Shown in pieces: positions 54,748 through 63,668 of a stretch of 64,000 nucleotides of DNA. A model generated the notes under the pieces. The model did no database searches and was not told where the DNA came from. It saw only the letters and a list, made by a program, of their open reading frames with translations. Both the position numbers and the translations under genes were made by a program. The stretch is from Glycomyces salinus (GTDB lineage: Bacteria > Actinomycetota > Actinomycetes > Mycobacteriales > Micromonosporaceae), in assembly GCF_016428645.1 (NCBI RefSeq), contig NZ_JAELXW010000026.1, positions 1 to 64,000 on the forward strand. The letters run 5' to 3'. Within the stretch, counting starts at the first letter, position 1; each line of letters begins with the position of its first letter.

Positions 54748-57700
54748 TTGTACCTCAAGAGCCTCACGCTGAAGGGCTTCAAGTCCTTCGCCTCGGCCAC
54801 GACCCTGCGCTTCGAACCCGGCATCACCTGCGTGGTCGGCCCCAACGGCTCCGGTAAGTCCAACGTCGTCGACGCCATCGCCTGGGTCCTGGGCGAGCAG
54901 GGCGCCAAGTCGCTGCGCGGCGGCAAGATGGAGGACGTCATCTTCGCCGGCACCACCGGCCGCCCCGCGCTCGGCCGCGCCGAGGTCACCCTCACCATCG
55001 ACAACACCGACGGCGCCATCCCCATCGACTACTCCGAGGTCTCGATCACCCGCCGCATGTTCCGCTCCGGCGAAGGCGAGTACGAGATCAACGGCGACCG
55101 CTGCCGCCTGCTGGACGTGCAGGACCTGCTGTCCGACGCCGGCATCGGCCGCGAGATGCACGTCCTGGTCGGACAGGGCAAGCTCGACTCCTACCTCCAC
55201 GCCCGCCCCGAGGACCGCCGCGCCTTCATCGAAGAGGCCGCCGGAGTCCTCAAGCACCGCAAGCGCAAAGAGAAGGCCCTCCGCAAACTCGACGGCATGC
55301 AGGGCAACCTCGACCGCCTCTCCGACCTCACCGCCGAACTGCGCCGCCAGCTCAAACCGCTCGGCCGCCAGGCCGAGCTCGCCCGCCGCGCCCAGACCAT
55401 CCAGGCCGATCTCCGCGAGGCCCGTCTGCGCCTGCTCGCCGACGACCTCACCGGCCTGCGCGCCGACATCGCCAAGGACCTGGCCGACGAGCAGGCCCTG
55501 CGCGAGCGCCGAAACGTGCTCGACGAGGAGCACGAGCGGCTGTCGGCCCAGATCACCGAGCTCGAAGGTGCCCACGCCGCCGACAAGCCGCGCCTGGCCC
55601 GCCTCCAGGAGACCTGGTACCGCCTTCAGGCCGTCGCCGAGCGCCTCCGCTCGACCGCCCAGCTCGCCGCCGAGCGCCGCCGCTACCTCTCCGAGGACGC
55701 CGCCGACGACCGCCCCGGCCGCGACCCCGAGATGCTCGAGACCGAGGCCGAGCGCATCCGCGAGCAGGAGATCGAACTGCGCGAGGGCATCGCCGAGGAC
55801 TCCGAGCGGCTGTCGGCCGCCGTGGAGACCCGCGAGGAGACCGAGACCGCCCTGGCCGAGGCCGAGCAGCGGATCGTCGGCGCCGTCAAAGCGGCCGCCG
55901 AGCGCCGCGAGTCCCTCGCCAGGCTCAACGGCCGCGTCGAGTCCCTGCGCAGCCGCACCGCCGCGGCCGACGACGAGATCGAACGCGCCGCGACCGCCCT
56001 GGCCGAGGCCAAGGAGCGCGCCGAGACCGCCGCCGAGGCCGCCGCCGAGGCCGAGGCCGAAGGCGAGGCCGCCGAGGCCGACTCCGAGTTCGACGAGCGG
56101 CTGGAAGTCGCCAAGGCCCGCGTCCAGGCAGCCAAGGCCGAGGTCGACCGCCTCACCGAGGCTGAGCGCGAGGCCGACCGCGACGCCTCCCACTGGGCCG
56201 CCCGCGAAGAGGCGCTCGCGATGGGCCTGCGCCGCAAGGACGGCGCGGCCGCCCTGCTCGCCCTCGCCTCCGGCGAGCCGGGCGAACTGGACAGAGCCGA
56301 TCTCTCCTCGGACTCCGTCCTCGACCGAGCCAATATTTCCTCGGACTCCGTCCTCGGAAGTGTGGCCGCGCTGCTGACCGTCGAACCCGGCTACGAGGCC
56401 GTCCTGGCCGCCGCGCTCGGCCGCCTGGCCGACGCCGTGGCCGTCACCGACGCGGGCAGCGCCGCCGCCGCGATCCGGTTCCTTCGCGACGAGGACGGCG
56501 GCCAGGCGTCCTTCCTGGTGGCCGGGGCCGCCACCGAGACGGCGGTCCCGCCGGGACACCGGGCCGTGGCCGACACCGTCGCCGCCCCGCCCGAACTGGC
56601 CGGGACCGTCCGCGCCGTCCTGTCCGGCATGGTCGTCGCCGACGACCTCGCCGCCGCCCGCGACATCGTGGCCGCCTATCCCGAACTGACCGCCGTCACC
56701 CGCGAAGGCGACGTCATCGGCGCCGCCACCGCCCACGGCGGCTCGGCGAAGGCCCAGTCCTACATCGAGATCCAAGCCGCCGTCGACGAGGCCCGCGACC
56801 GCAAGAGCGCCGCCGAATCCCAGGCCGCCGAGCTGCGCGACCGCCTCGACCAGGCGCGCGACGCCCTCACTGAGGCCGAAGGCGGCGCCGAAGAGGTCCG
56901 CGCCGCGCAGCGACAGGCCGAGGCCGCCCTCGGCGCCGTCAACCGCCGCCAGGCCGAACTCGGCGCCGCCGCCCGCTCGGCCGAGGCCGAGGTCGCCCGC
57001 CTCGCCCAGGCCAAGGAGCGCGCCGAAACCGCCCGCGAAGCCGACACCGCCGGGCTCGCCGAACTCGAAGCGCAGCTCGAGGCCCTCGAAGCCGAACCGG
57101 AGATCGAAGAGCCCTCCACCGACGAGCGCGACCAGCTCACCCGCCAGCTCGAGGCCGCCCGCCAGAACGAGATGGAGACCCGCCTGGCCGTCCGCACCGC
57201 CGAGGAGCGCGCCTCCGCGCTCGCCGGCCGCGCCGACGCCCTGGCCCGCCAGGCCCAGTCCGAGCGCGCCGCCCGCGCCCGCGCCGAGGCCCGCCGCGCC
57301 GCCCGCGCCCGCGGGGCCGCCGTCGCCGAACTGGTCGCCGAGGCCGCCGAGCAGACCGGCGTGCGCCTGACCGACTCGCTGGAGGCCGCCGCGATCGAGC
57401 GCGACCGCCTCGCCGCCGAGCAGACCCGACGCGAGGCCGCCCTCACCGAGCTGCGCGAACGCGCCTCCACCACCGCCGCCGAACTCGAACGCATCACCTC
57501 GGCCGCGCACCGCGACGAGGTCGCCCGCGCCGAGCAGCGACTGCGCATCGAGCAGCTTGAGGAGAAGGCCGGAGCCGACTTCGGCGTCGACATCGAGACC
57601 CTGCTGAACGAGTACGGGCCCGACCAGCCCGTGCCGCCCGCCACCGAGGAGATCACCAAGGCCGAGGAGAAGGGGAGGCCCGAGCCCGGCCCGGCCCCCT

Positions 57701-58959
57701 TCGACCGCGCCATCATGGAGAAGCGCGCCGCCCGGGGCGAGCGCGAACTCAAGCTCCTCGGCAAGGTCAACCCGCTCGCGCTCGAGGAGTTCGCCGCGCT
57801 CGAGGAGCGCTACAAGTTTCTCAACGAGCAGCTCGAGGACGTCAAGCAGACGCGCGCCGACCTCCAGACCGTCGTCAAGGAGGTCGACGAGCGCATCCAG
57901 GACGTCTTCGCCGAGGCCTTCGCCGACACCGCCCGGGAGTTCGAGCACGTCTTCCAGACCGTCTTCCCCGGCGGCGAGGGGCGGATCATCCTCACCGAAC
58001 CGGACGACCTGCTCTCGACCGGCGTCGAGGTCGAGGCCCGCCCGCCCGGCAAGAAGGTCAAGCGGCTCTCGCTCCTGTCCGGCGGCGAGCGGTCCCTGAC
58101 CGCCCTGGCGCTGCTGTGCGCGATCTTCCGCGCCCGCCCCAGCCCGTTCTACCTGATGGACGAGGTCGAGGCCGCCCTCGACGACGTCAACCTGGGGCGC
58201 CTGCTCGACCTGCTGCGGCAGCTCAAGGAGAACTCGCAGCTGCTGGTCATCACCCACCAGAAGCGCACCATGGAGATCGCCGACGCCCTCTACGGGGTCA
58301 CCATGCGATCGGGCGTGACGCAGGTGATCAGCCAGAAGTTCTCCCGCGAGGAGGACTTACCGCACCGCGTGAAGCTCGCGAAGCGCTCCCGCGCCCTGTC
58401 AGTACAGTGGTGGTGCATTGAGACTTACTGGAGGGTGCCCCGTGAACGACCTGTCCATCTGGCTGATCGTGGCCATCGCCGTCGTGGTGGCCGCCGCAGG
58501 CGGCGCACTGATCGCCTATTTCCGGGCGAAGGCGAAACGGATCGCCGCGCCCGCCGAGCAGCGGCCGGAGGACGAACCCGAAGTCGAGCCCGAGGCCGAG
58601 GCGGCTCCGAGCGCTCAGGAGTCGCCCGAGGTCGAGGTCCCCGCCCCCACCGCCGGCCGACTGGTGCGCCTGCGCTCGCGCCTGTCGCGCTCGAACAACG
58701 CCCTCGGCAAGGGCCTGCTGGCGCTGCTCGCCAGCGACAAGCTCGACGACGACGTCTGGGAGGAGGTCGAGGACACGCTCCTGACCGCCGACGTCGGCAT
58801 CGCCGACACCACCGAGATCGTCGAGCGCCTGCGCGAGCGGGTCAAGGTCCTCGGCACCCGCACCACCTCCGAGCTGCGGAGCCTGCTGACCGAGGAGCTG
58901 ACGGCCGTGCTCGACCCGGGGCTCGACCGGTCCCTGGCCACCAGATCGCCCTCCGGTGA
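54748..58959 (+). CDS. smc: Chromosome segregation protein SMC (frame runs into ftsY)
   Basis: The open frame gives 1403 residues; SMC normally ends near 1200. SMC forms ATP-driven rings that compact chromosomes. Walker A is GPNGSGKS (31-38), the two coiled-coil arms are Ala/Glu/Arg-rich, the hinge spans about 500-660, the signature is LLSGGERSLTALALL (about 1108), and Walker B is FYLMDEVEAALD (about 1134). Conserved SMC sequence ends at VISQKFSRE (about 58347). After that the frame stays open for 203 Arg/Gly-rich codons antiphase to ftsY. Either the normal stop has been lost or the sequence has an error. TTG start with ACGGAG upstream. Confidence 0.93.
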   Translation: MYLKSLTLKGFKSFASATTLRFEPGITCVVGPNGSGKSNVVDAIAWVLGEQGAKSLRGGKMEDVIFAGTTGRPALGRAEVTLTIDNTDGAIPIDYSEVSITRRMFRSGEGEYEINGDRCRLLDVQDLLSDAGIGREMHVLVGQGKLDSYLHARPEDRRAFIEEAAGVLKHRKRKEKALRKLDGMQGNLDRLSDLTAELRRQLKPLGRQAELARRAQTIQADLREARLRLLADDLTGLRADIAKDLADEQALRERRNVLDEEHERLSAQITELEGAHAADKPRLARLQETWYRLQAVAERLRSTAQLAAERRRYLSEDAADDRPGRDPEMLETEAERIREQEIELREGIAEDSERLSAAVETREETETALAEAEQRIVGAVKAAAERRESLARLNGRVESLRSRTAAADDEIERAATALAEAKERAETAAEAAAEAEAEGEAAEADSEFDERLEVAKARVQAAKAEVDRLTEAEREADRDASHWAAREEALAMGLRRKDGAAALLALASGEPGELDRADLSSDSVLDRANISSDSVLGSVAALLTVEPGYEAVLAAALGRLADAVAVTDAGSAAAAIRFLRDEDGGQASFLVAGAATETAVPPGHRAVADTVAAPPELAGTVRAVLSGMVVADDLAAARDIVAAYPELTAVTREGDVIGAATAHGGSAKAQSYIEIQAAVDEARDRKSAAESQAAELRDRLDQARDALTEAEGGAEEVRAAQRQAEAALGAVNRRQAELGAAARSAEAEVARLAQAKERAETAREADTAGLAELEAQLEALEAEPEIEEPSTDERDQLTRQLEAARQNEMETRLAVRTAEERASALAGRADALARQAQSERAARARAEARRAARARGAAVAELVAEAAEQTGVRLTDSLEAAAIERDRLAAEQTRREAALTELRERASTTAAELERITSAAHRDEVARAEQRLRIEQLEEKAGADFGVDIETLLNEYGPDQPVPPATEEITKAEEKGRPEPGPAPFDRAIMEKRAARGERELKLLGKVNPLALEEFAALEERYKFLNEQLEDVKQTRADLQTVVKEVDERIQDVFAEAFADTAREFEHVFQTVFPGGEGRIILTEPDDLLSTGVEVEARPPGKKVKRLSLLSGGERSLTALALLCAIFRARPSPFYLMDEVEAALDDVNLGRLLDLLRQLKENSQLLVITHQKRTMEIADALYGVTMRSGVTQVISQKFSREEDLPHRVKLAKRSRALSVQWWCIETYWRVPRERPVHLADRGHRRRGGRRRRRTDRLFPGEGETDRRARRAAAGGRTRSRARGRGGSERSGVARGRGPRPHRRPTGAPALAPVALEQRPRQGPAGAARQRQARRRRLGGGRGHAPDRRRRHRRHHRDRRAPARAGQGPRHPHHLRAAEPADRGADGRARPGARPVPGHQIALR
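56290..56356 (+). repeat. 11-residue tandem duplication in the SMC hinge
   Basis: A 19-nt unit TCCTCGGACTCCGTCCTCG occurs at 56305-56323 and again at 56338-56356, a 33-nt period. In protein it reads DRADLSSDSVL followed by DRANISSDSVL at the entry to the hinge. Confidence 0.8.
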
Positions 58960-59578
58960 CGGCCCGGCCGTGTTCATGGTCGTGGGCGTCAACGGCTCGG
59001 GAAAGACCACCACCTGCGGCAAGATCGCGCGCGTGCTCATCGCCGACGGCAGCTCGGTCATCCTCGGGGCGGCCGACACCTTCCGCGCGGCCGCCGCCGA
59101 CCAGCTGGAGACCTGGGGCGGCCGCGTCGGGGCCAGAGTCGTGCGCCGCGACGAGGGGGCCGACCCGGCGTCGGTGGCCTTCGAGGCGGTCAAGACCGGG
59201 GCCGAGACCGGGACGGACGTGGTCCTGGTCGACACCGCCGGGCGGCTCCAGAACAAGACCGGCCTGATGGACGAGCTCGGCAAGGTCAAGCGGGTGGTCG
59301 AGAAGCAGGGGCCGGTGGCCGAGACGCTGCTGGTCCTGGACGCCACGACCGGCCAGAACGGGCTCCAGCAGGCCAAGGTCTTCGGCGAGGTCGCCGACAT
59401 CACCGGCGTCGTCCTCACCAAGCTCGACGGAACCGCCAAGGGCGGGATCGTCATCGCGGTTCAACGGCAGTTGGGAGTACCGGTTAAGCTGGTCGGACTC
59501 GGTGAGGGTCCGGACGACCTGGCCCCCTTCGAGGTAGGGGAGTTCGTCGACGCCATCGTCGATGGCACCGAGGACTGA
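58442..59578 (+). CDS. ftsY: Signal recognition particle receptor FtsY
   Basis: 378 residues. It docks ribosome-SRP complexes at the membrane. N-terminal transmembrane helix (about 5-26), an acidic A region (about 38-65), then the NG GTPase with GVNGSGKTTTCGKIA, the DTFRAAAADQL insertion, DTAGRLQNKTGLMDEL, and TKLDGTAKGG. GGAGGG lies eight nt before the GTG at 58442. The smc frame overlaps its first 518 nt. Confidence 0.96.
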   Translation: MNDLSIWLIVAIAVVVAAAGGALIAYFRAKAKRIAAPAEQRPEDEPEVEPEAEAAPSAQESPEVEVPAPTAGRLVRLRSRLSRSNNALGKGLLALLASDKLDDDVWEEVEDTLLTADVGIADTTEIVERLRERVKVLGTRTTSELRSLLTEELTAVLDPGLDRSLATRSPSGDGPAVFMVVGVNGSGKTTTCGKIARVLIADGSSVILGAADTFRAAAADQLETWGGRVGARVVRRDEGADPASVAFEAVKTGAETGTDVVLVDTAGRLQNKTGLMDELGKVKRVVEKQGPVAETLLVLDATTGQNGLQQAKVFGEVADITGVVLTKLDGTAKGGIVIAVQRQLGVPVKLVGLGEGPDDLAPFEVGEFVDAIVDGTED

Positions 59579-59603
59579 CTAGGGACGGGCACGGCGGAGA
59601 CCG

Positions 59604-60392
59604 GTGAGCCAAGACGAGATTCCGCTGATCGGCGGCAACACGAGCACCGTGGTCCGCTTGGGCGACACGGTCCGGCGCAATACCGGGCCCTGGACGCCCG
59701 CGGTCCACGCGCTGCTGCGCCACCTGCACACGGCGGGGTTCACCGGTGCGCCGCGGCCGCTGGGCATCGACGAGCACGACCGCGAGGTGCTGTCGTTCGT
59801 CGAGGGCGAACCCGGCAAGTACCCCCTCGCGCCGCACTGGACCACCGACGAGACCCTGGTGGCGGTCGGGAAGATGCTGCGGATGTTCCATGACGCGCAG
59901 TACAGCTTCCAGCCCCCGCCCGGGGCCAGGTGGCGGTCATTCGGGCCCCCGCCGCCGGACACCGAGGTCATCTGCCACCACGACGCCGCTCCGCACAACG
60001 TGGTCTGGCGGCCGGACGGGACGCTGTCGCTGATCGACTTCGACCTGGCCAGCCCGGGGGCGCGCATCTACGACGTCGCGTACGCGGCTTGGACCTGGGT
60101 GCCGATCTTCACCGACCGCGACTCGATGACCCTGGGCTGGAAGAAGCCCGACCGGCCGCGGCGGCTGCGGCTGTTCGCCGACGCCTACGGGCTGTCGGAG
60201 CGGGACCGGGCCCGGTTCATCAAGGTGATCCGCAAGCGCGTGGTCGACCACATCGAGGGCATCCGCCGCATGGCGCAGGCCGGGGACCCGACCTTCGAGC
60301 GGATCGTCCAGAAGGGGCACCTGCGGCGCCCGGCGCGCGACCTGCGGCTGCTGGACGCCGAGCGCTACAAGTTGGACGAGGCCCTCAGGTAA
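59604..60392 (+). CDS. APH-family phosphotransferase
   Basis: 262 residues. Kinase-like fold: CHHDAAPHNVVW (catalytic Asp and Asn) and LIDFDLA (metal Asp). The substrate is unknown. The N-terminal GGNTSTVVRLGDTVRRN acts as nucleotide lobe. GTG start with GCGGAG upstream, 25 nt after ftsY. A strong terminator follows. I would not infer antibiotic resistance, as such proteins are widespread with unknown small-molecule targets. Confidence 0.82.
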   Translation: MSQDEIPLIGGNTSTVVRLGDTVRRNTGPWTPAVHALLRHLHTAGFTGAPRPLGIDEHDREVLSFVEGEPGKYPLAPHWTTDETLVAVGKMLRMFHDAQYSFQPPPGARWRSFGPPPPDTEVICHHDAAPHNVVWRPDGTLSLIDFDLASPGARIYDVAYAAWTWVPIFTDRDSMTLGWKKPDRPRRLRLFADAYGLSERDRARFIKVIRKRVVDHIEGIRRMAQAGDPTFERIVQKGHLRRPARDLRLLDAERYKLDEALR

Positions 60393-60431
60393 GCGGGCTC
60401 CGACGACGAGCCGGGAGCCGCCGGAGCCCGC
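60393..60431 (+). terminator. Terminator after the phosphotransferase gene
   Basis: GCGGGCTCCG (60393-60402) pairs perfectly with CGGAGCCCGC (60422-60431) immediately after the stop. Confidence 0.75.
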
Positions 60432-60754
60432 ACCTCGGGGCGCGTGACACCGCTGGTGAATGGGAACCAGATGTGCCGCGCCGCAACTGGAGCGCTCCCA
60501 GTGCCGGGATGATCGCCCCAGTGGCTTCGTTGGTGTGGAAGGATTTCGAGGGATTTGCCACTGAACCTATCGGGTTAGCGTTTGCCTGTCAATACATCGT
60601 CGTAGATCAATATGCCTTGTGGTCCGGAAATCACCCGATGGGAGCGCTTGCTGCCACGATTTCATCATTCTGTAAGCCCTAGACCGGCGGTTTTCGCCTC
60701 CGATGGCTGGAACATTGGGGGCGGACAGCGAACTTTTCTGAAAGGAACACCCCC
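60432..60754 (+). other. Gene-free, AT-richer segment before the thioredoxin-like lipoprotein
   Basis: About 320 nt. The part from about 60535 to 60690 is much less GC-rich than the genome. A short open frame there lacks GC bias at third positions, so I treat it as non-coding. An imperfect dyad ACTGGAGCGCTCCCAGT lies at 60486-60502. GAAAGGA before the TTG at 60755 is the ribosome binding site of the next gene. No clear promoter could be assigned. Confidence 0.45.
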
Positions 60755-61345
60755 TTGAAACACACTGGGATCGCGATCGCCGCGGCCGGACTGGCCGCCG
60801 CCTTCTCCCTTTCCGCCTGCGGCGCGGAGGAGGAGCCCGCCGAGCCGGACCCGACGACCTCCGAGGCGGCGACCGAGGACGCCGAGGAGACGACCGGCGA
60901 GGAGGAGACGACCGAAGCCGACATGGCGGTCCCCGAACTCCTCGACTTCACCGCGGTCACCCTCGACGGCGAGGACTTCGAGGGCTCCTCGCTGGCGGGC
61001 GACCCGACCGTCCTGTGGTTCTGGGAGCACGACTGCCCGGTCTGCCAGGGCCAGGGCGGCGCCGTCTCGGGCCTGTTCGAGACCTACGGCGACCAGGTCG
61101 ACATCGTCGGCGTCGCCGGCGCCGGCCTCTACGCCACCGGCAGCACCGAGGACCGGCAGGGCTTCGTGGACCAGACCGGCACCGGCTCTCTCGTCCATCT
61201 TGAGGACGTGGACTACGAGCTGCGCACTTCCTTCGAAGTGGTCAGCCAGAGCGTCTACGTCGTGCTCGACGCCGACGGCGAGGTCGTCGAGAACGGCTCG
61301 CTGAGCGAATCGGACCTCAACGACGCGGTGGCCTCCACCTTGTGA
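60755..61345 (+). CDS. Thioredoxin-fold lipoprotein (TlpA/redoxin-like)
   Basis: 196 residues. The lipobox LSAC places the lipidated Cys at 22. An acidic Glu/Thr linker (about 24-60) is followed by a thioredoxin-like domain with the active site CPVC at 94-97 in WFWEHDCPVCQGQGG. It probably exchanges disulfides outside the membrane, receiving electrons from the CcdA-like protein encoded next door on the opposite strand. TTG start with GAAAGGA upstream. Confidence 0.9.
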   Translation: MKHTGIAIAAAGLAAAFSLSACGAEEEPAEPDPTTSEAATEDAEETTGEEETTEADMAVPELLDFTAVTLDGEDFEGSSLAGDPTVLWFWEHDCPVCQGQGGAVSGLFETYGDQVDIVGVAGAGLYATGSTEDRQGFVDQTGTGSLVHLEDVDYELRTSFEVVSQSVYVVLDADGEVVENGSLSESDLNDAVASTL

Positions 61346-61426
61346 ACCTCGCTACAGCGCGTGCGATCCCGGGCGGAGATCGTCACACCCGGCCGGGATC
61401 GTGGGCGCTGCCGCCTCTTCATTCAT

Positions 61427-61445
61427 TACCCACCCAGGGTGGGTA
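61427..61445. promoter_or_regulatory. 19-bp perfect dyad between redox genes
   Basis: TACCCACCCAGGGTGGGTA is a perfect inverted repeat around a single A. The one-base centre makes a hairpin unlikely, so a protein-binding site is more probable. It lies between two converging genes, an unusual place for an operator. The TACCC/GGGTA ends recall CsoR/RcnR-type operators, which is inference only. Confidence 0.5.
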
Positions 61446-61502
61446 GAAGGGGCAAGGGGAGCCCGGGCCACCCCACCGGACATGCGCCCCACCCGGGTCG
61501 CC

Positions 61503-62279
61503 TCAGCGGCCGAAGACCGATTTCACCAGGTCCTCCAGGAACCTCTGGACCGACATCGCCGCCTCGATGACCGGGTCGTTCGGGTCGCCGCCGCTGATCA
61601 CCCGCAGGTCCCACCAGCCGTAGTAGGCCACATAGGCGCCCGCGACCAGAAGCAGGGCGCCGACCCCGCGCAGGATCTTGGGGAAGTGGCGCTTCATCCA
61701 GGTGACCATGCCCTCCCTGGCCAGGGCGATCGCCAGCGAGAGCACCCCGATCACCAGGGCCATCCCCAGCGCGTAGGCCAGGAACATGGCCGTCCCGCCC
61801 AGGATCGAGGTCGACCGGAAGGTCTGGGCGACCAGTGCCAGGAACGGGGCGATCGTGCACGAGAGCGAGGCGAGCGCGAAGAACAGCCCGAAGACCGTCA
61901 TCGAGCCGAGCGACCGCTTGACCTCCCGCCCGCCGAGCTTGGGCATGAACGTGGGCAGTTCGCGGCCCAGCAGCAGCCAGACCCCGGCCGCGGCCACCGC
62001 CACGCCGACGACGATGGTGATCCACGGCAGCAGCGAGCTGATGCCGACCGCGGCGGTGGAGACGATGAGGCCGAAGGCGCCGAAGACGGCCACGAAGCCG
62101 ATGGTCATCGCCAGGGTGAACATGCCGGCACGGCCCAGGGCTCGCCACGTCGAGACCTCCTCGTCGGCCTCCCCGGTGATCAGGAACCCGGCGTAGATCG
62201 GCAGCAGCGCGAACCCGCAGGGGTTGACCGCGGCCACGGCGCCGGCGACCAGGGCGAGCGCGAAAGGGAGTTCTTGCAT
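61503..62279 (-). CDS. CcdA-like thiol-disulfide transporter
   Basis: 258 residues, six transmembrane helices. The electron-carrying Cys pair is C21 in VNPCGFALLP and C141 in LSCTIAPFLA, as in CcdA/DsbD-beta. It moves reducing power from cytoplasmic thioredoxin across the membrane, probably to the adjacent thioredoxin-like lipoprotein. The two genes converge instead of forming an operon. Confidence 0.92.
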   Translation of the reverse strand: MQELPFALALVAGAVAAVNPCGFALLPIYAGFLITGEADEEVSTWRALGRAGMFTLAMTIGFVAVFGAFGLIVSTAAVGISSLLPWITIVVGVAVAAAGVWLLLGRELPTFMPKLGGREVKRSLGSMTVFGLFFALASLSCTIAPFLALVAQTFRSTSILGGTAMFLAYALGMALVIGVLSLAIALAREGMVTWMKRHFPKILRGVGALLLVAGAYVAYYGWWDLRVISGGDPNDPVIEAAMSVQRFLEDLVKSVFGR

Positions 62280-62357
62280 GGGAACCAGACTGGCATCACA
62301 CGGCCCGAATCGGTCTGCGACCGCGCTTACAATTCGCTTACTTCGCGCCCCGGGGCC

Positions 62358-63605
62358 TCAGGAGGCGACCCAGCGCAGCTCGCGGGGCGTCAGGAGCCCG
62401 TACGGGGTGCGCGTGGCCAATTCGGCGCGGTGCTCGCCGCCGGTCAGCGACAGCGGCCAGGTGGCCTCGTTCCGCTCCTTGCCGTCCATCGCCCCGCCGG
62501 TGGCGTACGGGTGGCACGGGCTGATCCGGATCGCGGGGGCGGCGTCGACCGTGGCGACCGCGACGGCCATGTCCGACAGCCGCGGATAGGCCGCGGCCGA
62601 GTCGCGCAGGAGCCGGTCCGTCTCGAGCACGAAGCGGCGCTGGAAGGTCGGGACGAAGCCCTTCGGCGCCCAGGTGGCGCCGGTGACCGAGGCATGACTG
62701 AAGTAGGCGAACCACATCCCCGGCTCCTTGATGCCGCCCCGCTGGCCCGCCGCGACCGGACGCGCCGGAGCCTCGCGGGCCTGAAGCTCGGGCAGCCCGA
62801 GCGGCCGGGCCTCCTCGTCGACCCAGTACGCGCCGTGCTGGCCGTCCAGGACCACCCAGGAGTCCAGGTCGTCGATCCACGCCTCGGCCACGACGTGGCC
62901 CTTGCCTACCCCGTCGTGGTAGTCCCCGCGCCGCAGGTACACCCGGCGGGCCGGTATGCGCAGGGCGTTCAGGCCCTGGGCCAGCACCGCCGAGAACTCC
63001 ACGCACGAGTACCTGGCGCCGAGCGCGACCTGCTCGAGGATGTCGAGCGAGTCGCCGGCGTTGATGCGGACGTTCGCGTGCCGCCACAGCCCCGCGACCC
63101 AGTCGGTCATCATCCGGGCCGTGATCCACGCGCCGGAGGCGGGCCGAGGCAGGCGGCGCCGCAGGGACTCCTCGCGGTGGGGCTCGACGCGGTCGAGTTC
63201 GAGGGGCGCGGCCGGGGCCGGCTCGGGCCAGTCCGTGATGCGCAGGGGAGGCCCGGGCACGTTGGCGCGGGCGCGCTCGACCACCTCGTCCCAGTCCGGG
63301 TCGGCGCCGAAGGCCCTGCCCAGCTCCGGCTCGAACTGGTCGAGCTGGTGGAAGCCCTCGTCGATGGCCTCTTCCAGGTGCCGCCGGGCGTCGGGCAGCC
63401 CGACCTTGCGGGCGGCGATCGCCAGGCACGGCGCCCACAGGTCCCTCCAGAACTCGGTGTCGGACCGCAGTGTGGACTCGAGGTCGATGAGCGTCCACCA
63501 GCGGGCCCCGCTCATCGCGTCCTGCGCGATGGTGCGGACCCGGGCGATCTTGGCGGTGCCGGATCGGTGGTCGGCGCGGGAGACTCGCCGAGCTGGTGTG
63601 GTCAT
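62358..63605 (-). CDS. Transglutaminase-like domain protein
   Basis: 415 residues. The central region has a Cys-His-Asp triad: C201 in ARYSCVEFSAVLAQGL, H237 in GHVVAEAW and D254 in WVVLDGQHGAYW, the papain/transglutaminase-like pattern. No signal peptide, so it is cytoplasmic. The N- and C-terminal parts match nothing I know. It may be a protease or amidase; the substrate is unknown. The ATG at 63605 is preferred over the longer frame because TACCCT lies exactly six nt upstream, suggesting a leaderless mRNA. Confidence 0.78.
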   Translation of the reverse strand: MTTPARRVSRADHRSGTAKIARVRTIAQDAMSGARWWTLIDLESTLRSDTEFWRDLWAPCLAIAARKVGLPDARRHLEEAIDEGFHQLDQFEPELGRAFGADPDWDEVVERARANVPGPPLRITDWPEPAPAAPLELDRVEPHREESLRRRLPRPASGAWITARMMTDWVAGLWRHANVRINAGDSLDILEQVALGARYSCVEFSAVLAQGLNALRIPARRVYLRRGDYHDGVGKGHVVAEAWIDDLDSWVVLDGQHGAYWVDEEARPLGLPELQAREAPARPVAAGQRGGIKEPGMWFAYFSHASVTGATWAPKGFVPTFQRRFVLETDRLLRDSAAAYPRLSDMAVAVATVDAAPAIRISPCHPYATGGAMDGKERNEATWPLSLTGGEHRAELATRTPYGLLTPRELRWVAS

Positions 63606-63611
63606 GCCATG

Positions 63612-63617
63612 AGGGTA
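63612..63617 (-). promoter_or_regulatory. -10 element for the transglutaminase-like gene
   Basis: TACCCT on the minus strand ends six nt before the ATG at 63605. Confidence 0.5.
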
Positions 63618-63668
63618 ATCACTGGGCGCGACGGCGAAAACCCCGTTGCCTTCGGCACCGGGGACCGC

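Noticed and set aside
54310-58257. 1315-codon open frame antisense to smc
   Set aside because: Composition is the Gly/Leu/Val-rich pattern typical of the antisense of high-GC genes. No motif is present and the plus strand encodes clear SMC.
59604-60392. Antibiotic-resistance aminoglycoside phosphotransferase
   Set aside because: The fold matches, but neither the substrate pocket nor the context supports resistance; kept as a phosphotransferase of unknown substrate.
60510-60682. Short open frame before the thioredoxin-like gene, ending SSFCKP
   Set aside because: Third codon positions are not GC-biased, there is no ribosome binding site, and no family is recognised.
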